Shown here piece by piece: positions 31,611-43,711 of a stretch of DNA of 64,000 nucleotides. The notes under the pieces were generated by a model. The model saw only the letters and a program-made list of their open reading frames with translations. It was not told the origin of the DNA and ran no database searches. Within the stretch, counting starts at the first letter, position 1; each line of letters begins with the position of its first letter. The DNA lies in NCBI GenBank assembly GCA_036898135.1, contig CM072522.1, positions 60,469,070 to 60,533,069 on the forward strand. Reading direction: 5' to 3'. The position numbers and the translations under genes are program-made. Origin of the DNA: Oncomelania hupensis. Taxonomy: Eukaryota; Mollusca; Gastropoda; Littorinimorpha; Pomatiopsidae.

Positions 31611-33191
31611 TGTCACGTTTTAAGGGAAAGCTAAGGCAGAATGATCATAGAGGCAGAAGACAGACAGAATAAGAATAAAGATTCCCTTAAAGTCTAACTA
31701 ATAGACAAGCCAGTCCAGTGTACGATTAACAAGAATTTATTAAATCTAAAACAAATAAACAATAATCACCCCACTAGCTAATACCTGCCACCTAAATTCA
31801 ACCCCTTCCCCTACTCCCGCCACTCCCCTTTTAACTATCCCGTACCCAAAACTGTAATAAACAACAATGAAGTTTAGGACGAGTCAACAAACATAAAACG
31901 TATCACATCACACAAGACAACGGTTCTCCTCCTTGAGAACAGCTAGTGTACAGAGTCAAGGGACCAATGTAGGATCCAACACAGTTCGGGTTGCGCTATG
32001 CCCAGTGGGTAATTCCCGTCATTAAGTATAACACTTAACTTATTGGGTTGGTTCGAGTCCTCAAATCGCTGCCGCGGAACGTGCGGTAGTTTAACGCAGG
32101 ACGTCCTCACTTGCGCAGCGTCGCCTCGATCGACTGATGATTGACGACGTCGATGCGAACCGGCATGGCCTAACCCTTGGATCGGATCGAGTGGTAACAG
32201 TTGAGCTGAATCTGATCTGGCACGGCCTAGCCCTTAGATCAGATCAATAGGATGGTGGCCTAACCCTTGTTTCGGATCAAGTGGTATCAGTTGAGCTTAA
32301 TCTGATCTGGCACGGCCTAGCCCTTAGATCAGATTAATGAGATGGTTTAGATGGGCGCCTCCAGTTGTCTCCCCGACATCCCATACATCAGCGTCACCTC
32401 CAAAGAATAAAACAGGAAAGCCTACACGGCCAAGTTAATGCCAAGTAAGGATGAACTCAAAATTTAGTCCCAACCCTCGACTGTGTAGAATTTACCCAAC
32501 CAGGCTTACAGAAACACTACTCAATGCAACATTATATACAGTTAGGCAAAAGCAAACATCAAACCTTTTACTCAAGTTATCCTACAACCGTCTGGAAAAA
32601 ATATAACAATAACAACCACACAAGCCCACCATGATAAGGTGTATACATCTATTTACAAATGAAAAGAAAAAGCTGCAGCATAAAACCCATCCTCCCTCTG
32701 CCAACCCCCCCTCTAGCCAAAACTAACGAACGAGCAAGACAACACAAAGACAGAAAAAAATAAAGACAAGCACAATACAACAGATAATGGATGGTTCTTC
32801 CTCCCTTACCTCCTCTGAGACTCAAGACAGGCGCCTTGACTAGGAAAACCTCTCCTACGCAAGCCTCCTCATTTCACACTTGCTAGGATATACCCTGATC
32901 GCCAACGATCAGAACTCGGCAAAAGACTAAGTCTTTCCTCTTCGAAATTTCAAATACCACTGCTCTACGAATTCTCTGCTGAACCCAGAAAACAGTAGAA
33001 AAATATAAAACAACCGTTCACACACTCCGTCTCAGGTCAGAGTACACAGCGCTTGCTGCACGTGTCACACGCATTAGAAAAGAAATTCCATCAACAACAA
33101 AACAACTCGGATACAAACACCAACAATTGACTGTGTGAAGGAAAAGCTTATCAGAGAAAACGTTTCGGCTATAACCACAATAATTGTGACA
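31611..33191 (-). repeat. 5' LTR of the minus-strand gypsy element
   Basis: 1,581 bp from TGTCACGTTTTAAGGG to AATTGTGACA. The terminal TGTCAC/GTGACA inverted pair is intact here, whereas the other LTR has TGGCAC. Confidence 0.95.
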
Positions 33192-33640
33192 ACATGGTTT
33201 AGTGTTGCTCTATTCCCCTACAAATTGGGCATAAACACTGTGTAGGATCAGTTGCCAGTTCTAAGACGGAAATCCTTAATTGGTACTAGTGTAGTTTATG
33301 TACCAGTTTGGCTTGGGCATGAAAGCAGATATTGCCCGTGTGACATTACTTGAATACATAAATATAGGGAAAAATGAAGCGTCGCACAGTCTACTGTTAT
33401 TCACTGTGCTTGGCTACGAACACAGGCTGTCGACTACGACTACTAAACTAAGACAACTGAACACTTAAACAACAAAGCAGTCACAAACTTGCGTCTATTG
33501 CAGACAAAACACTACCACTCAAGAAAGAAAGTCACATAAACCTTTCGGGTTCGGGCTCAAGGAGAGTTGCTGTAAGCATTGCACTTGTGTCTAATAAAAA
33601 AAAATACAAATGTAATCAATTTTTTCCACTCACAAATATG
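33192..33640. other. Unique sequence, nothing recognised
   Basis: This stretch lies between the LTR and the 71-bp array. It could be the far side of the putative LTR element at 20775, but no motif confirms this. Confidence 0.35.
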
Positions 33641-34310
33641 CCGCCATTGTCAACAGGGAAGATCACTGTATGAAGTATGTACATACAACGTGTGAACCAC
33701 TGACAAATATGCCCCCATTGTCAACAGGGAAGATCACTGTATGAAGTATGTACATACAACGTTTGAACCACTGACAAATATGCCCCCATTGTTAACAGGG
33801 AAGATCGCTGTATGAAGTATGTACATACAACGTTTGAACCACTGACACATATGCCCCCATTGTCAACAGGGAAGATCACTGTATGAAGTAGGTACATACA
33901 ACGTTTGAACCACTGACACATATGCCGCCATTGTTAACAGGGAAGATCACTGTATGAAGTATGTATATACATGTACAACGTTTGAACCACTGACAAATGT
34001 GCCCCCATTGTTAACAGGGAAGATCGCTGTATGAAGTATGTACATACAACGTTTGAACCACTGACAAATATGCCGCCATTGTTAACAGGGAAGATCACTG
34101 TATGAAGTATGTACATACAACGTTTGAATCACTGAGAAATATGCCCCCATTGTTAACAGGGAAGATCACTGTATGAAGTATGTACATACAACGTTTGAAC
34201 CACTGACAAATATGCCGCCATTTTCAACAGGAAAGATCACTGTAGGAAGTATGTACATACAACGTTTGAACCCCTCACAAATATGCCGCCATTGTCAACA
34301 GGATTAGAAA
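33641..34310. repeat. 71-bp minisatellite, about 9 copies
   Basis: The unit contains CCATTGTTAACAGGGAAGAT, CACTGTATGAAGTATGTACA and ACGTTTGAACCACTGACAAA. Starts at 33644, 33715 and 33786 give the period. One unit (near 33960) carries an 8-bp insertion. Confidence 0.95.
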
Positions 34311-34554
34311 ATAATAACCGCGAGTGATGACGTCACTGGAAAGGAAGATCTTTGTATTTCAATTGGTATGAATCTTTGTGTTCTACCTATAAACCAAGTT
34401 TAATAGAAATACATCCCTTATTTTTTTTAAACGTGCAAGGACGTAAGGACAGAGCCACACATACACACAAACATGCATGCACGCACACACACACCCACTA
34501 GTTCTCCAGCTTCGCTCGAAGACCAAGAATAGTACAAGTGTAATTTATACTTTT
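34311..34554. other. Spacer with (CA)-rich stretch
   Basis: No gene is seen. A short CACACA-rich run lies at 34457-34495, before the truncated LINE. Confidence 0.35.
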
Positions 34555-35605
34555 ATGTACAACATCAGTCCCAGAATTATTGAAGTCATCAAAAGCCTGT
34601 ATGACAAGGCTACCAGTGCAGTCCTCCATAACAGCGCCATCGGGAACTGGTTCAGAACAACAATCGGTGTGCATCAAGGATGCCTACTTTCTCCAACACT
34701 CTTCAACATCTTCCTAGATCAGAGCGCATCATGTCAAATGCTCTTGCAGATTATAAAGGCACAGTCAGCATAGGGGGTAGAGCAATCTCCAATCTACGTT
34801 TTGCGGATGATATTGATGGATTGGCTGGAGAGGAACAAGAACTTGAACAGCTGGTACAGAGGCTTGACACCACCTCCAGAGCTTATGGAATGGAAATAAG
34901 TGCAGAGAAGACCAAAATGATGACCAACAGCACCAATGGCATCAACACGGACATCAAAGTCCAAGGCCAATCCCTCAACACAGTGCATTGCTTCAAATAT
35001 TTAGGAGCCATTGTATCAGACAATGGGTCCCGACAGGAAGTCCTCTCCAGAATCGCACAAGAGACTGCTGCCCTGACAAGGTTGAAGCCCATTTGGAAAG
35101 ACAGGACCATCAGTCTACATTCTAAAGTAAGACTGCTGCGCTCCCTTGTCATCTCCATCTTCCTATATGCTTGCGAAGCATGGACCCTCACAGCAGATCT
35201 ACAACGAAGAATACAAAGCATGGAGATGAGGTGCTACAGAAGACTTCTGGGCATTTCCTATACCCAACACATTACCAACGACAAAGTCCGACAGACCATC
35301 ACACAAGCCATTGGACAACATGATGACCTGCTCACAGTGGTGAAGAAACGGAAACTCCGATGTTATGGCCACGTCACCAGATCATCAGGCCTTGCAAAGA
35401 CTATTCTGCAAGGCACAGTGCAAGGAGGAAGAAGAAGAGGGAGACCGAAAAGAGGTGGGAGGACAACATTCGAGAATGGACTGGTTTGACACTGAGCGAA
35501 GCCATCAGGGCTGCTGAGGACAGAGAAAGATCGAGTATGCTGGTTAAACGATCATCTGTGGTGCCCCTACGACCTCCGGGCTACGGTAGGATAGGATAGG
35601 ATTAT
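34555..35605 (+). mobile_element. 5'-truncated RTE-type LINE, RT C-terminal half
   Basis: It starts inside the RT and ends at the LINE 3' end with a GGATA-repeat tail. The coding part (34570-35489, then a shifted frame to about 35590) has GVHQGCLLSPTLFNI, the catalytic FADD within LRFADDIDGLAGEEQ, YLGAIVSDNGS, WTLTADLQRRIQSME and a final GRRRGRPKR basic region. A frameshift near 34720 splits the RT and another near 35455 splits the C-terminus. It belongs to the same family as the minus-strand element at 48033-51917. Confidence 0.88.
34680..35489 (+). pseudogene. RTE-type reverse transcriptase fragment
   Basis: A frame of 269 codons covers the RT from just after the GCLLSP motif through FADD (about residues 42-45) and the thumb to the C-terminal tail. 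The start Met is not the native start, since this is a 5'-truncated retrocopy. It lacks the endonuclease and RT N-terminus and cannot be autonomous. Identity to the copy at 48.3-49.5 kb is high by eye (LRFADDIDGLAGEEQELEQ is the same in both). Confidence 0.85.
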
Positions 35606-35762
35606 AATTTTCAATCTAAAAAAAATCGTCTTTGGAATACACAAGACAAAAGTCCATTGCTACCAGTTGTACGTACAGTAAATGTGCATGACAACAGCAT
35701 AGATAATACAAGAATGGAAATAGTGTCAACGTACCTGGTATGTAAAGAACGTGGACGTGTAC

Positions 35763-35918
35763 ACACTGATACGTAGTATGCACTGACATGATGGTCCCTT
35801 CACACTGATACGTAGTATGCACTGACATGATGGTCCCTTCACACTGATACGTGGTACGCACTGACATGACGATCTCTTCACACTGATTCGTAATATGCAT
35901 TGACATAGCGGTCCATTC
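35763..35918. repeat. 39-bp minisatellite, 4 copies
   Basis: The unit contains CACTGATACGTAGTATGCAC and TGACATGATGGTCCCTTCA. ACTGAT recurs at 35765, 35804, 35843 and 35882. Confidence 0.85.
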
Positions 35919-35920
35919 TG

Positions 35921-36786
35921 GGGCCGTATTCAGAAAAGGCAATACCTGCCGGTAATTTACCATGAGGAGGAGTAAAATCCTTACCTTCCGCTGGTTTGGA
36001 CTTGTCTGGTATTCAGATAAGTTGTAACCGACCTGGCCACTCGGCCAAACGGCCAATAATTTTACCAACGCTCCCCCCTCCCTCTCCCTCTCCCTCTCCA
36101 CCGTCCCCCTCCTGTAACACGTCCCCTTGCCGAGGTTAAAATGGCGAATTCAATTGTTTTCGCAATGATTTTGCATAGGAGACAACGGAACAGGCGTCAT
36201 TCGGGACAGATCAAATCCTCTAAATATACCTGGTAATGTAGAACATTGCAGGACATTTACATTTTAAATAATCGACATCGTGCGAATTGTGGATGAAGTA
36301 GGAGAGGAGTTGAAACATGCGAACCGGCATCGTCACTTCTTCCTTCATTGCAACGGTGTTTAACACTAGGTTTCCAGTTCTATTTATCCTTGTGCCAGTG
36401 AAATTGTCGTAAAATACTTCCTTTGTGATGGTAGATTAATGACCAAAGCGAAATACGAAAGTAAGATGTTTAGGGTTTCCTCTTTCAAATCTAAGTAAAC
36501 TAAATATGTTTTTATGGGAAAAGTTGCTTTTTCCTTCGTGTGATCCGTCGTCTGCTAAGAAAGCTGTTGTGGCGTTGTCATCGAAGAGCGCATGTGTAAT
36601 AGAGAAGGATTCAAATTTAGCTCAAGGTAGGGACCACGCGTCAGGTAGGCCATGTTTGAATACCGAGATACGTTTACCGGCAGTTTTCTCCAACCCTGAG
36701 GTAAGATAAAACTACCGCAAGATCTAAACCTTGAGACAAATAACCTATCGAAGGGTTGCAAGCGGCTCTTTCTGAATACCGACCTT
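35921..36786. mobile_element. Possible non-autonomous DNA transposon with inverted ends
   Basis: The left end GGCCGTATTCAGAAAAGGC and the right end GCTCTTTCTGAATACCGACC are imperfect inverted repeats. Subterminal words also occur in inverted orientation: CTGCCGGTAA near 35949 and TTACCGGCAG near 36673, GGTATTCAGA near 36010 and TTGAATACCG near 36655. No transposase is present. The TSD is unclear and the class is not assigned. Confidence 0.45.
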
Positions 36787-37004
36787 GGAGACTGGAGCTG
36801 GACTTCACATTGCTGGTTGAGATCAGGCAGTAGTTAGGTGGTATAGTTTACATGAACAACGCCACTGCTGGTGACTGAAATGTTGAATGGTTGTGTTAGT
36901 TGGGAGCAGTGGGCAGGTAGATCATAACACAGTAGATCTTCTTCTCTGCGTTTGAGGTTTGTTTATCTCTCGTATAAGATGACCAGTCTCTCTTTCTCTC
37001 TCTT
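36787..37004. other. Unique spacer
   Basis: No gene or repeat structure is recognised. Confidence 0.35.
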
Positions 37005-37312
37005 TCTCATTTCAAAACACAAAAAGCGGCTTTATTTCCCCCACCACGATACATGCGTTACGTATTGCCCTTTCACGCGGGGACTCTGTTGTGAATCTTG
37101 CGGGTTTCTTTGTTACAAAACAATCCCATTGTCTACCAATTATTACTTAGATGTAAGAGCAACATGTTTTTACAACAGAAAGAGTGTTATATTTCAAAGC
37201 CACACTACAGGTAATCTTGAGTTATATTTAATAGTTTTTGTTACACGCAAGATGTTAAAAAAGCGCATCCAGCACTTACTCTTTTACCCTTGCAAAATAA
37301 AATTGCTATTTT

Positions 37313-37401
<89 letters not shown>

Positions 37402-37960
37402 ATCATTTCAAACTACAAAAAGCGGCTTTATTCCTCCCTCCACGATGCCTTCTTTGCGTAAAGTATATTGTCCTTGCACGTGGGGGCTCTGTTGTGGATC
37501 CTGCGGGTTGCTTTGTAATAACAGAATGCCATTGTCTACCAGCTATTGGATAGATGTAAGAGCAACTGTTTTTCAAAAAAGAAAGAGTGTTATATTTCTA
37601 AGCCACACAGCAGGTAACCTTGATTATTGTATTTAATAGTTATTGTTAAAGCCCCAAGGGCAAGATGTTAAAAAACAGCATCCAGAGCTTACTCTTTTAC
37701 CCTTGCAAAATAAAATTGTTATCTTATCTTATCCTCTCTCTCTCATAAAAAAATACAAAAAGCGGCTTTATTCCTCCCACCATGGTATCCTCCTTGCGTA
37801 CAGTATTGCCCTTGCACGCGGGGACTCTGTTGTGGATCATGGGTTTCTGTGTTACAAAAGAATGCCATTGTCTACCAATTATTAGTTAGATGTAAAACAA
37901 CGTTTTTTTTAAAAACAAAAGTGTTGTATTTCTAAGCCAAACTGCAGGTAAAATTTCAAT
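37005..37960. repeat. Triplicated ~340-390-bp unit joined by CT tracts
   Basis: AAAAAGCGGCTTTATT occurs at about 37021, 37416 and 37754. Each time it is followed by GGGGACTCTGTTGTG or GGGGGCTCTGTTGTG, then CCATTGTCTACCA and a GATGTAAGAGCAAC or related word. Copies one and two end in TACTCTTTTACCCTTGC and a CT run (37318-37390 is about 36 CT units). The third copy is truncated. Peptides read across it are by-products. Confidence 0.85.
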
Positions 37961-38051
37961 TAACACCGAACAAGCGTGCGCGCGCATTATTGCTATTAGT
38001 GACTTGTTTTGATCAAAATCACGTGAAACTACATTTCCCGTGAAATTACTT

Positions 38052-39161
<1,110 letters not shown>

Positions 39162-39190
39162 TACTACTCAAAATAATTGAAGGGCCACTC

Positions 39191-40480
39191 TCATATTTCA
39201 TTTAGTTTAATTATTTTTTGTTGCTATCAATTGTTACGAATTTGAGATAAGATAGTGGGCAAGGTTTAAGTTTTCAGTTATGTGCGTGTGTTGTCATTTG
39301 TCTGAAATGATGTTGAACATTAAACTTTACACATCAAACACTTCCTCATCTCTCTTTTACAAACTAAAAGACAACTTTACTTCACATTAACTTATTTTTA
39401 ATAAAATGGATGATAGTAAGATGACTTTCTAACTTAGCCAACACATAAAATAAATATGGACTCAGCTTGATTAACATTGACGTAATGACGATCGAGGATG
39501 TAGATGATACGAAGAGTCTTATAAGCATTCGCGAAGTTCTTTCAAAGTCCCTTCATCTTTCGTGTATTGTCATGATGATACCGATCACTCGGGTGGATAC
39601 GACGATGAACGATAGTCGCCGGATCTTCCGCAACGAAACAATACGGTGAAACTCGGCAAAATAGGTAACCACAGGTAGAATGAGAACAAAGGAAGAAGTC
39701 CGACCCAGTTCGAACTTCTTCAAATCCTGCAGTTTCAACCCTGCGTTGAATGGTCGACTAGTTACTTCGCTAACTGTAAAGTTATTGTTAAAAGGCGGGA
39801 AAGAGGAACTAAGGAGGTTTCCAAACTCCAGATCTTCAGCTTCATCCTTCTTTGGCAAAGTTCTGTTGTCTAGTCCCGAGTTAACAGTTCTCGTTGCTAA
39901 ACAAGATCCAGGAAGTTGATAAGCTGTCATGGAAATTGAACTCTCTTAATCTGTTAAGTTGTTTGTAAATATTATATATATATATATATACTAACATTCA
40001 ACTCCGTGAAACGATTAAGATTACTGGTTGGCAATATTTTATTCTGTCCAAAGAATGTTTTAAATACCGCAGGAACCACGTCATTGTGTACGTGTGATGC
40101 AAAAAACTTCGGTCGACGTCATCCAAAACTAAATATAATCGTGTCTCGCGCCGGTACGTCACATCCTTTATAGTACAGGCTCCCAACATAATTATTCTCT
40201 GCACTTATGCTTGCGAGGAGCTCAAATAAACATTACATCAATAATATCGCTTTTATTGCTTATTTCAAAACTTATACTGTAGAGTAACATTCAAGACAAT
40301 CTTATTCTGACAAGTAATCACATGTGTGAGTTTTGAACTTTCTGCACTGAGTTCAAAAACAAACCCAATTTTTACAAAAAATGACCCTAATTTACTATTG
40401 TCTTGCTAATAAAGCAAAATTTTCAACATTAAAAAGTGATTTGCACGCAAAAGGCTTGCATTTCATTTTGTGAGCTCAGT
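39191..40480. other. Long non-coding left arm of the Tc1-like element
   Basis: About 1.3 kb without transposase homology; Tc1-like elements are usually only about 1.3-1.7 kb in total. A minus-strand frame at 39553-39930 (125 codons) is not recognised. Part of this arm may be a secondary insertion. Confidence 0.4.
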
Positions 40481-40569
40481 TCAACAATCGGCGCTTTTTT
40501 CTGGGTATAAATGGCAGCGCTTTTGCTGCTTTTCTAACCATGCCCCCAAGGCGACGATTGACATGCGGA

Positions 40570-41557
40570 TAGAGGCAGAGCTATTGCATGGCTTCAGGAA
40601 AGGGTGGGGGTAAGAGAAGTTGGCAGGCGGCTGGGAGTGTCCCACTACATTGTCCAAAGGCTGCGGGAGCGCTTTAACAACACTGGAAGCGTCCAAGAAC
40701 CAAGAAGGTCCGGACGCCCCCGCGTTACCACTGCAATACAAGACCATTTTATCACCCTGTCAGCTCTGAGGATGAGGTCCGTTACAGCAAACACCATCAG
40801 AAGACAGCTTATGTTAACGTCAGCGACCATACAATTCGCAACCGTCTACACGAGGCAACCTGCGATCAAGATGACCAGCAGTACGGCCTTTGCTCACCCC
40901 AGCTCACCGTGCAGTGCGTTTGGCCTGGGCTCAGCGTCATTTGGTGTGGACTAGGCAACATTGGTCAAGGGGGCTCTTTACAGACGAGTTTCGGTTCTCA
41001 TTGTCTTTCAACGACCGTCGAGTGAATGTTTGGAGGCGTCCACGGGAGCGTTTTGCTGATGCGACGGTGCACGAGCGCGACCGCTTTGATGGTGGATCTG
41101 TCATGATGTGGGGTGGCTTCGCATTAAACTTCAGAACACACCTGCTCCAAATTCATGGCAACTTAAACAGTATTGGCTACAGGAATGACGTCCTACAACC
41201 TAGGGTTCTCCCAGCTCTGCGGGCCATTGGGGAAGGTGCCATATTACAGGACGATAATGCCAGACCCCACCGAGCGCTCATCGTCAATGACTTCCTGCAG
41301 CAACAGCACGTCATAAGAATGGATTGGCCGGCTAGATTACCCGACCCGATTTGAACCCCATAGAACATCTGTGGGATGTCTTGGGTCGACAGACACGGGC
41401 AAACCTCCCTCCAGGAGCTAACCTTGAAGTTCTGGCCCAAGTTCTCCAGCAAGAGTGGCTGGCCATCCCAGGAAACATCCTTCATAACCTGATACAGTCC
41501 ATGAGACAACGATGCCAAGACTGCATTGATGCAAACGGTGGCCACACCCGATACTGA
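40570..41557 (+). pseudogene. Tc1-like transposase, frameshifted
   Basis: The N-terminal helix-turn-helix region is in the 40604-40954 frame (GRRLGVSHYIVQRLRERF, SGRPRVTT). The catalytic core is in 40890-41354: FTDEFRFSL with the first Asp at residue 32, and LQDDNARPHRA with the second Asp at 122. A shift at about 41350 leads to NPIEHLWDVLGR with the Glu in 41351-41557, giving spacing consistent with DD34E. The original start ATG at about 40540 runs into a stop after ten codons, so there is also an early shift. At least three lesions make it inactive. The C-terminal end GGHTRY is intact. Confidence 0.88.
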
Positions 41558-41879
41558 CTCTATAGATTTTTGGTTTCTAAAGTTTTCATTTTGTAAATGA
41601 GGGGTATGTCCAGTTAAATTGAATGTACTCGAATTTTAAGCGTATGATGTCTCAAATTTCTTTTGTTATTGATGCAGAAATGATTGCACTAAAATATGAT
41701 GGACTAATAAATTGAATTCGTGTCTCTGATATAAAGAGAGACCCATATGTCCAAGTGGCCCTTGTATTATTTTGAGTAGTAATATATACTATATAATGTA
41801 TAGTAATACGTTACGTGCTTTTTCGATCTCGCTCGAGTGCACGCAAAAACATCATATCAGTTTAGTTCTTCAAGACTTA

Positions 41880-42475
41880 CATAGAAGTCTGCCGTGAACT
41901 GACAAAACCGAGCAAGTCCACAAAACCTACTTTCGAGAAAATCGACGTTTTGTGTTGCGCTATATTACGCGATCGTTTCTGGAAGTTTAAGGGCATATTA
42001 TAATGCTATTCCTCGATTTAAGAGTACATACCTTGAATGTTAAAGAAATGTTTGATAGATTTGATGTTTTAAGACTATTTGTGGACTTGCTTTGTTTTGT
42101 CAGATTCTTCTTGAGATAGGTCTTTGTTGAGAACATGACAAAACCAAGCAAGTCACCCACTTGGTTTTGTCAGTTTATTATTGAATTAAATCCTTGTTAA
42201 AAAAAATTCACAAAACCAAGTAAGTCAAATCCGCTTGGTTTTGTCAGTTTATTATTAAGTAAATCCTTGTTTCCAAAATTCACCAAACCAAGTAAGTCCC
42301 ATAGGCCGTTTCGTTTCTTTGTTAAAAAGTCTGACAGGATGAGTCACATAAGTTGGGTTTTGTAAGATGTGGGTGCGGCAGTTACAGTGGGTGTATATGT
42401 GTGCCTGTTTATTATTGTTTTTAGCCATTCTTCACTTAATATTCCTGTTTTGGTATGCAGGAGTCATGGTTATGG
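41880..42475 (+). repeat. GACAAAACC hairpin repeat family, long copy
   Basis: The motif GACAAAACCGAGCAAGTCC occurs at 41901, with variants at 42137, 42210 and about 42282. At 42137-42171 it forms a hairpin with perfect 12-bp arms GACAAAACCAAG/CTTGGTTTTGTC and an 11-base loop. At 42210-42244 it forms one with 11-bp arms. The segment also occurs inverted at 52140-52535, where the hairpin units are missing. No protein is encoded. The type of element is unknown. Confidence 0.75.
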
Positions 42476-42477
42476 GG

Positions 42478-42535
42478 TAGCCCGTAGCGCAGTGGGTAGG
42501 CGCCGGACTAGTAATAGAAGGGGGCCTACCATAGA
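42478..42535 (+). mobile_element. tRNA-like SINE head fragment
   Basis: GTAGCGCAGTGGGTAGGCGC resembles a Pol III box A, and GACTAGTAATAG resembles the ACTAGTAAC part of the SINE at 1229. No box B follows; the sequence passes into a T8/G17 run at 42540-42561. No TSD is seen. Confidence 0.4.
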
Positions 42536-42659
42536 CCATTTTTTTTGGGGGGGGGGGGGGGCATATGCTGGCGCTGCTGACGTCATAGCTGCTGACGGTG
42601 CTGTTGTCATAGGTGCTGACATAGATGCTGACGTGATGCCGATATCATAGGCTGACGTC

Positions 42660-42882
42660 ATGTGAGGTCGGGATCATGTGTGGGTCATGTGTGGGTCATG
42701 AGGTCATGTGTGCTACCATGATATTGTTGGTGGTGTATAGAGCATGTAGTTTTTTATGATGGCTATCTGCAGGGTGCCTCTTTTTGATGCATGGGGGTGA
42801 TAATTGATTATGAGATATTAATTATTAATTATAGTCTAGTGTCTGTGAGCTTGTGTGGGACACACACACACACACACACCCA
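42660..42882 (-). repeat. Dispersed repeat, inverted relative to 63655-64000
   Basis: The reverse complement matches the end of the window: GGGTCATGAGGTCATGTGTG, CTACCATGATATTGTTGGTG, AGAGCATGTAGTTTTTTATG and TGATAATTGATTATGAGATA all occur there inverted. It lacks the (AAT)n and about 80 bp next to it that the other copy has. It ends in a CA run. Confidence 0.85.
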
Positions 42883-43455
42883 CACACACCACACACAAAT
42901 ATATATCTTTAACAATGATTGTATATATACTATCTGAATGAGACATAGATGGTATGGAGGGGGTGAATATTAGGCGTGATAGGATAGTGACATTAAGGTT
43001 GGTTGGTTGTGTGCTTAGGTGCGGAATGTGAATTGATTTTAAAGCTGGGAGCCTGAAAATGATGAAGAGGAAGAAGATGGGCTACCAATACCACCACCAT
43101 CACCATCAATGGAGGATTAAGATAGATTTGTCAAATATGTAAATAAACCAAAAAAAAGCCGACAACAACAATAAAAAAGGAAAACACCCGAAAATAAAGA
43201 ATGTATAAAATAGTTTATTAATGAACAACATCCAAAAATAAACAATAATAATAGCAATGCATATACATAGATATACATTGCTTATATAATGTTAAAATAA
43301 AAATGCTTTGTTATACATTAGCCCTTTATAATGAAAAAATATATATACACACACTGGTATACAATTTTTTAATAAAAATTGTTTTATTTGGTTACAAGAA
43401 AACACAAAAAAACCACCAAAAAGAATAAAAAAGGGGTTTTGTGCTATGTAATATA
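42883..43455. other. AT-rich non-coding sequence
   Basis: No gene is recognised. Poly-A-rich runs are frequent from 43140 to 43440. Confidence 0.4.
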
Positions 43456-43461
43456 GTTTTT

Positions 43462-43537
<76 letters not shown>

Positions 43538-43539
43538 CT

Positions 43540-43598
<59 letters not shown>
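43456..43598. repeat. (TC)n microsatellite
   Basis: About 140 bp of TC units with a short TTTCTTTCTTTA interruption near 43530. Confidence 0.93.
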
Positions 43599-43600
<2 letters not shown>

Positions 43601-43711
43601 AGTAGATAATAATCGGCTTTTTATATCGGAGGGTATGCGAGAGAGCCTGTTTATAAGAGATGTTAGAGTCTATACATGCTAGCCCCAGCTGATGCTCTGC
43701 CAGCATGTTTG

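Larger units (their letters stand above)
25191..33191 (-). mobile_element. Ty3/gypsy Gmr1-type LTR retrotransposon, IN before RT
   Basis: The element is about 8.0 kb with 1,581-bp LTRs at both ends, a tRNA-Pro primer site inside the right LTR and a polypurine tract inside the left one, so it reads on the minus strand. The coding order is gag, protease, integrase, RT, RNase H. Ordinary Ty3/gypsy elements have integrase last; the order seen here is that of the Gmr1 group. The LTRs differ by eye only at the third base of the left LTR and by two A-run indels, so insertion is recent. The ORF is broken by two one-base frameshifts. The flanks (CAATT left, ACATG right) do not form a TSD. Confidence 0.92.
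39164..41779 (+). mobile_element. Tc1-like DNA transposon, decayed
   Basis: Terminal inverted repeats CTACTCAAAATAATTGAAGG (left) and CTACTCAAAATAATACAAGG (right, on the minus strand) continue as GCCAC. Both ends are flanked by TA (39162-39163 and 41780-41781), the Tc1/mariner target. A transposase with frameshifts lies at about 40550-41557. The 1.3 kb between the left end and the transposase is unusually long and contains a short (TA)n at 39968-39990. Confidence 0.85.
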
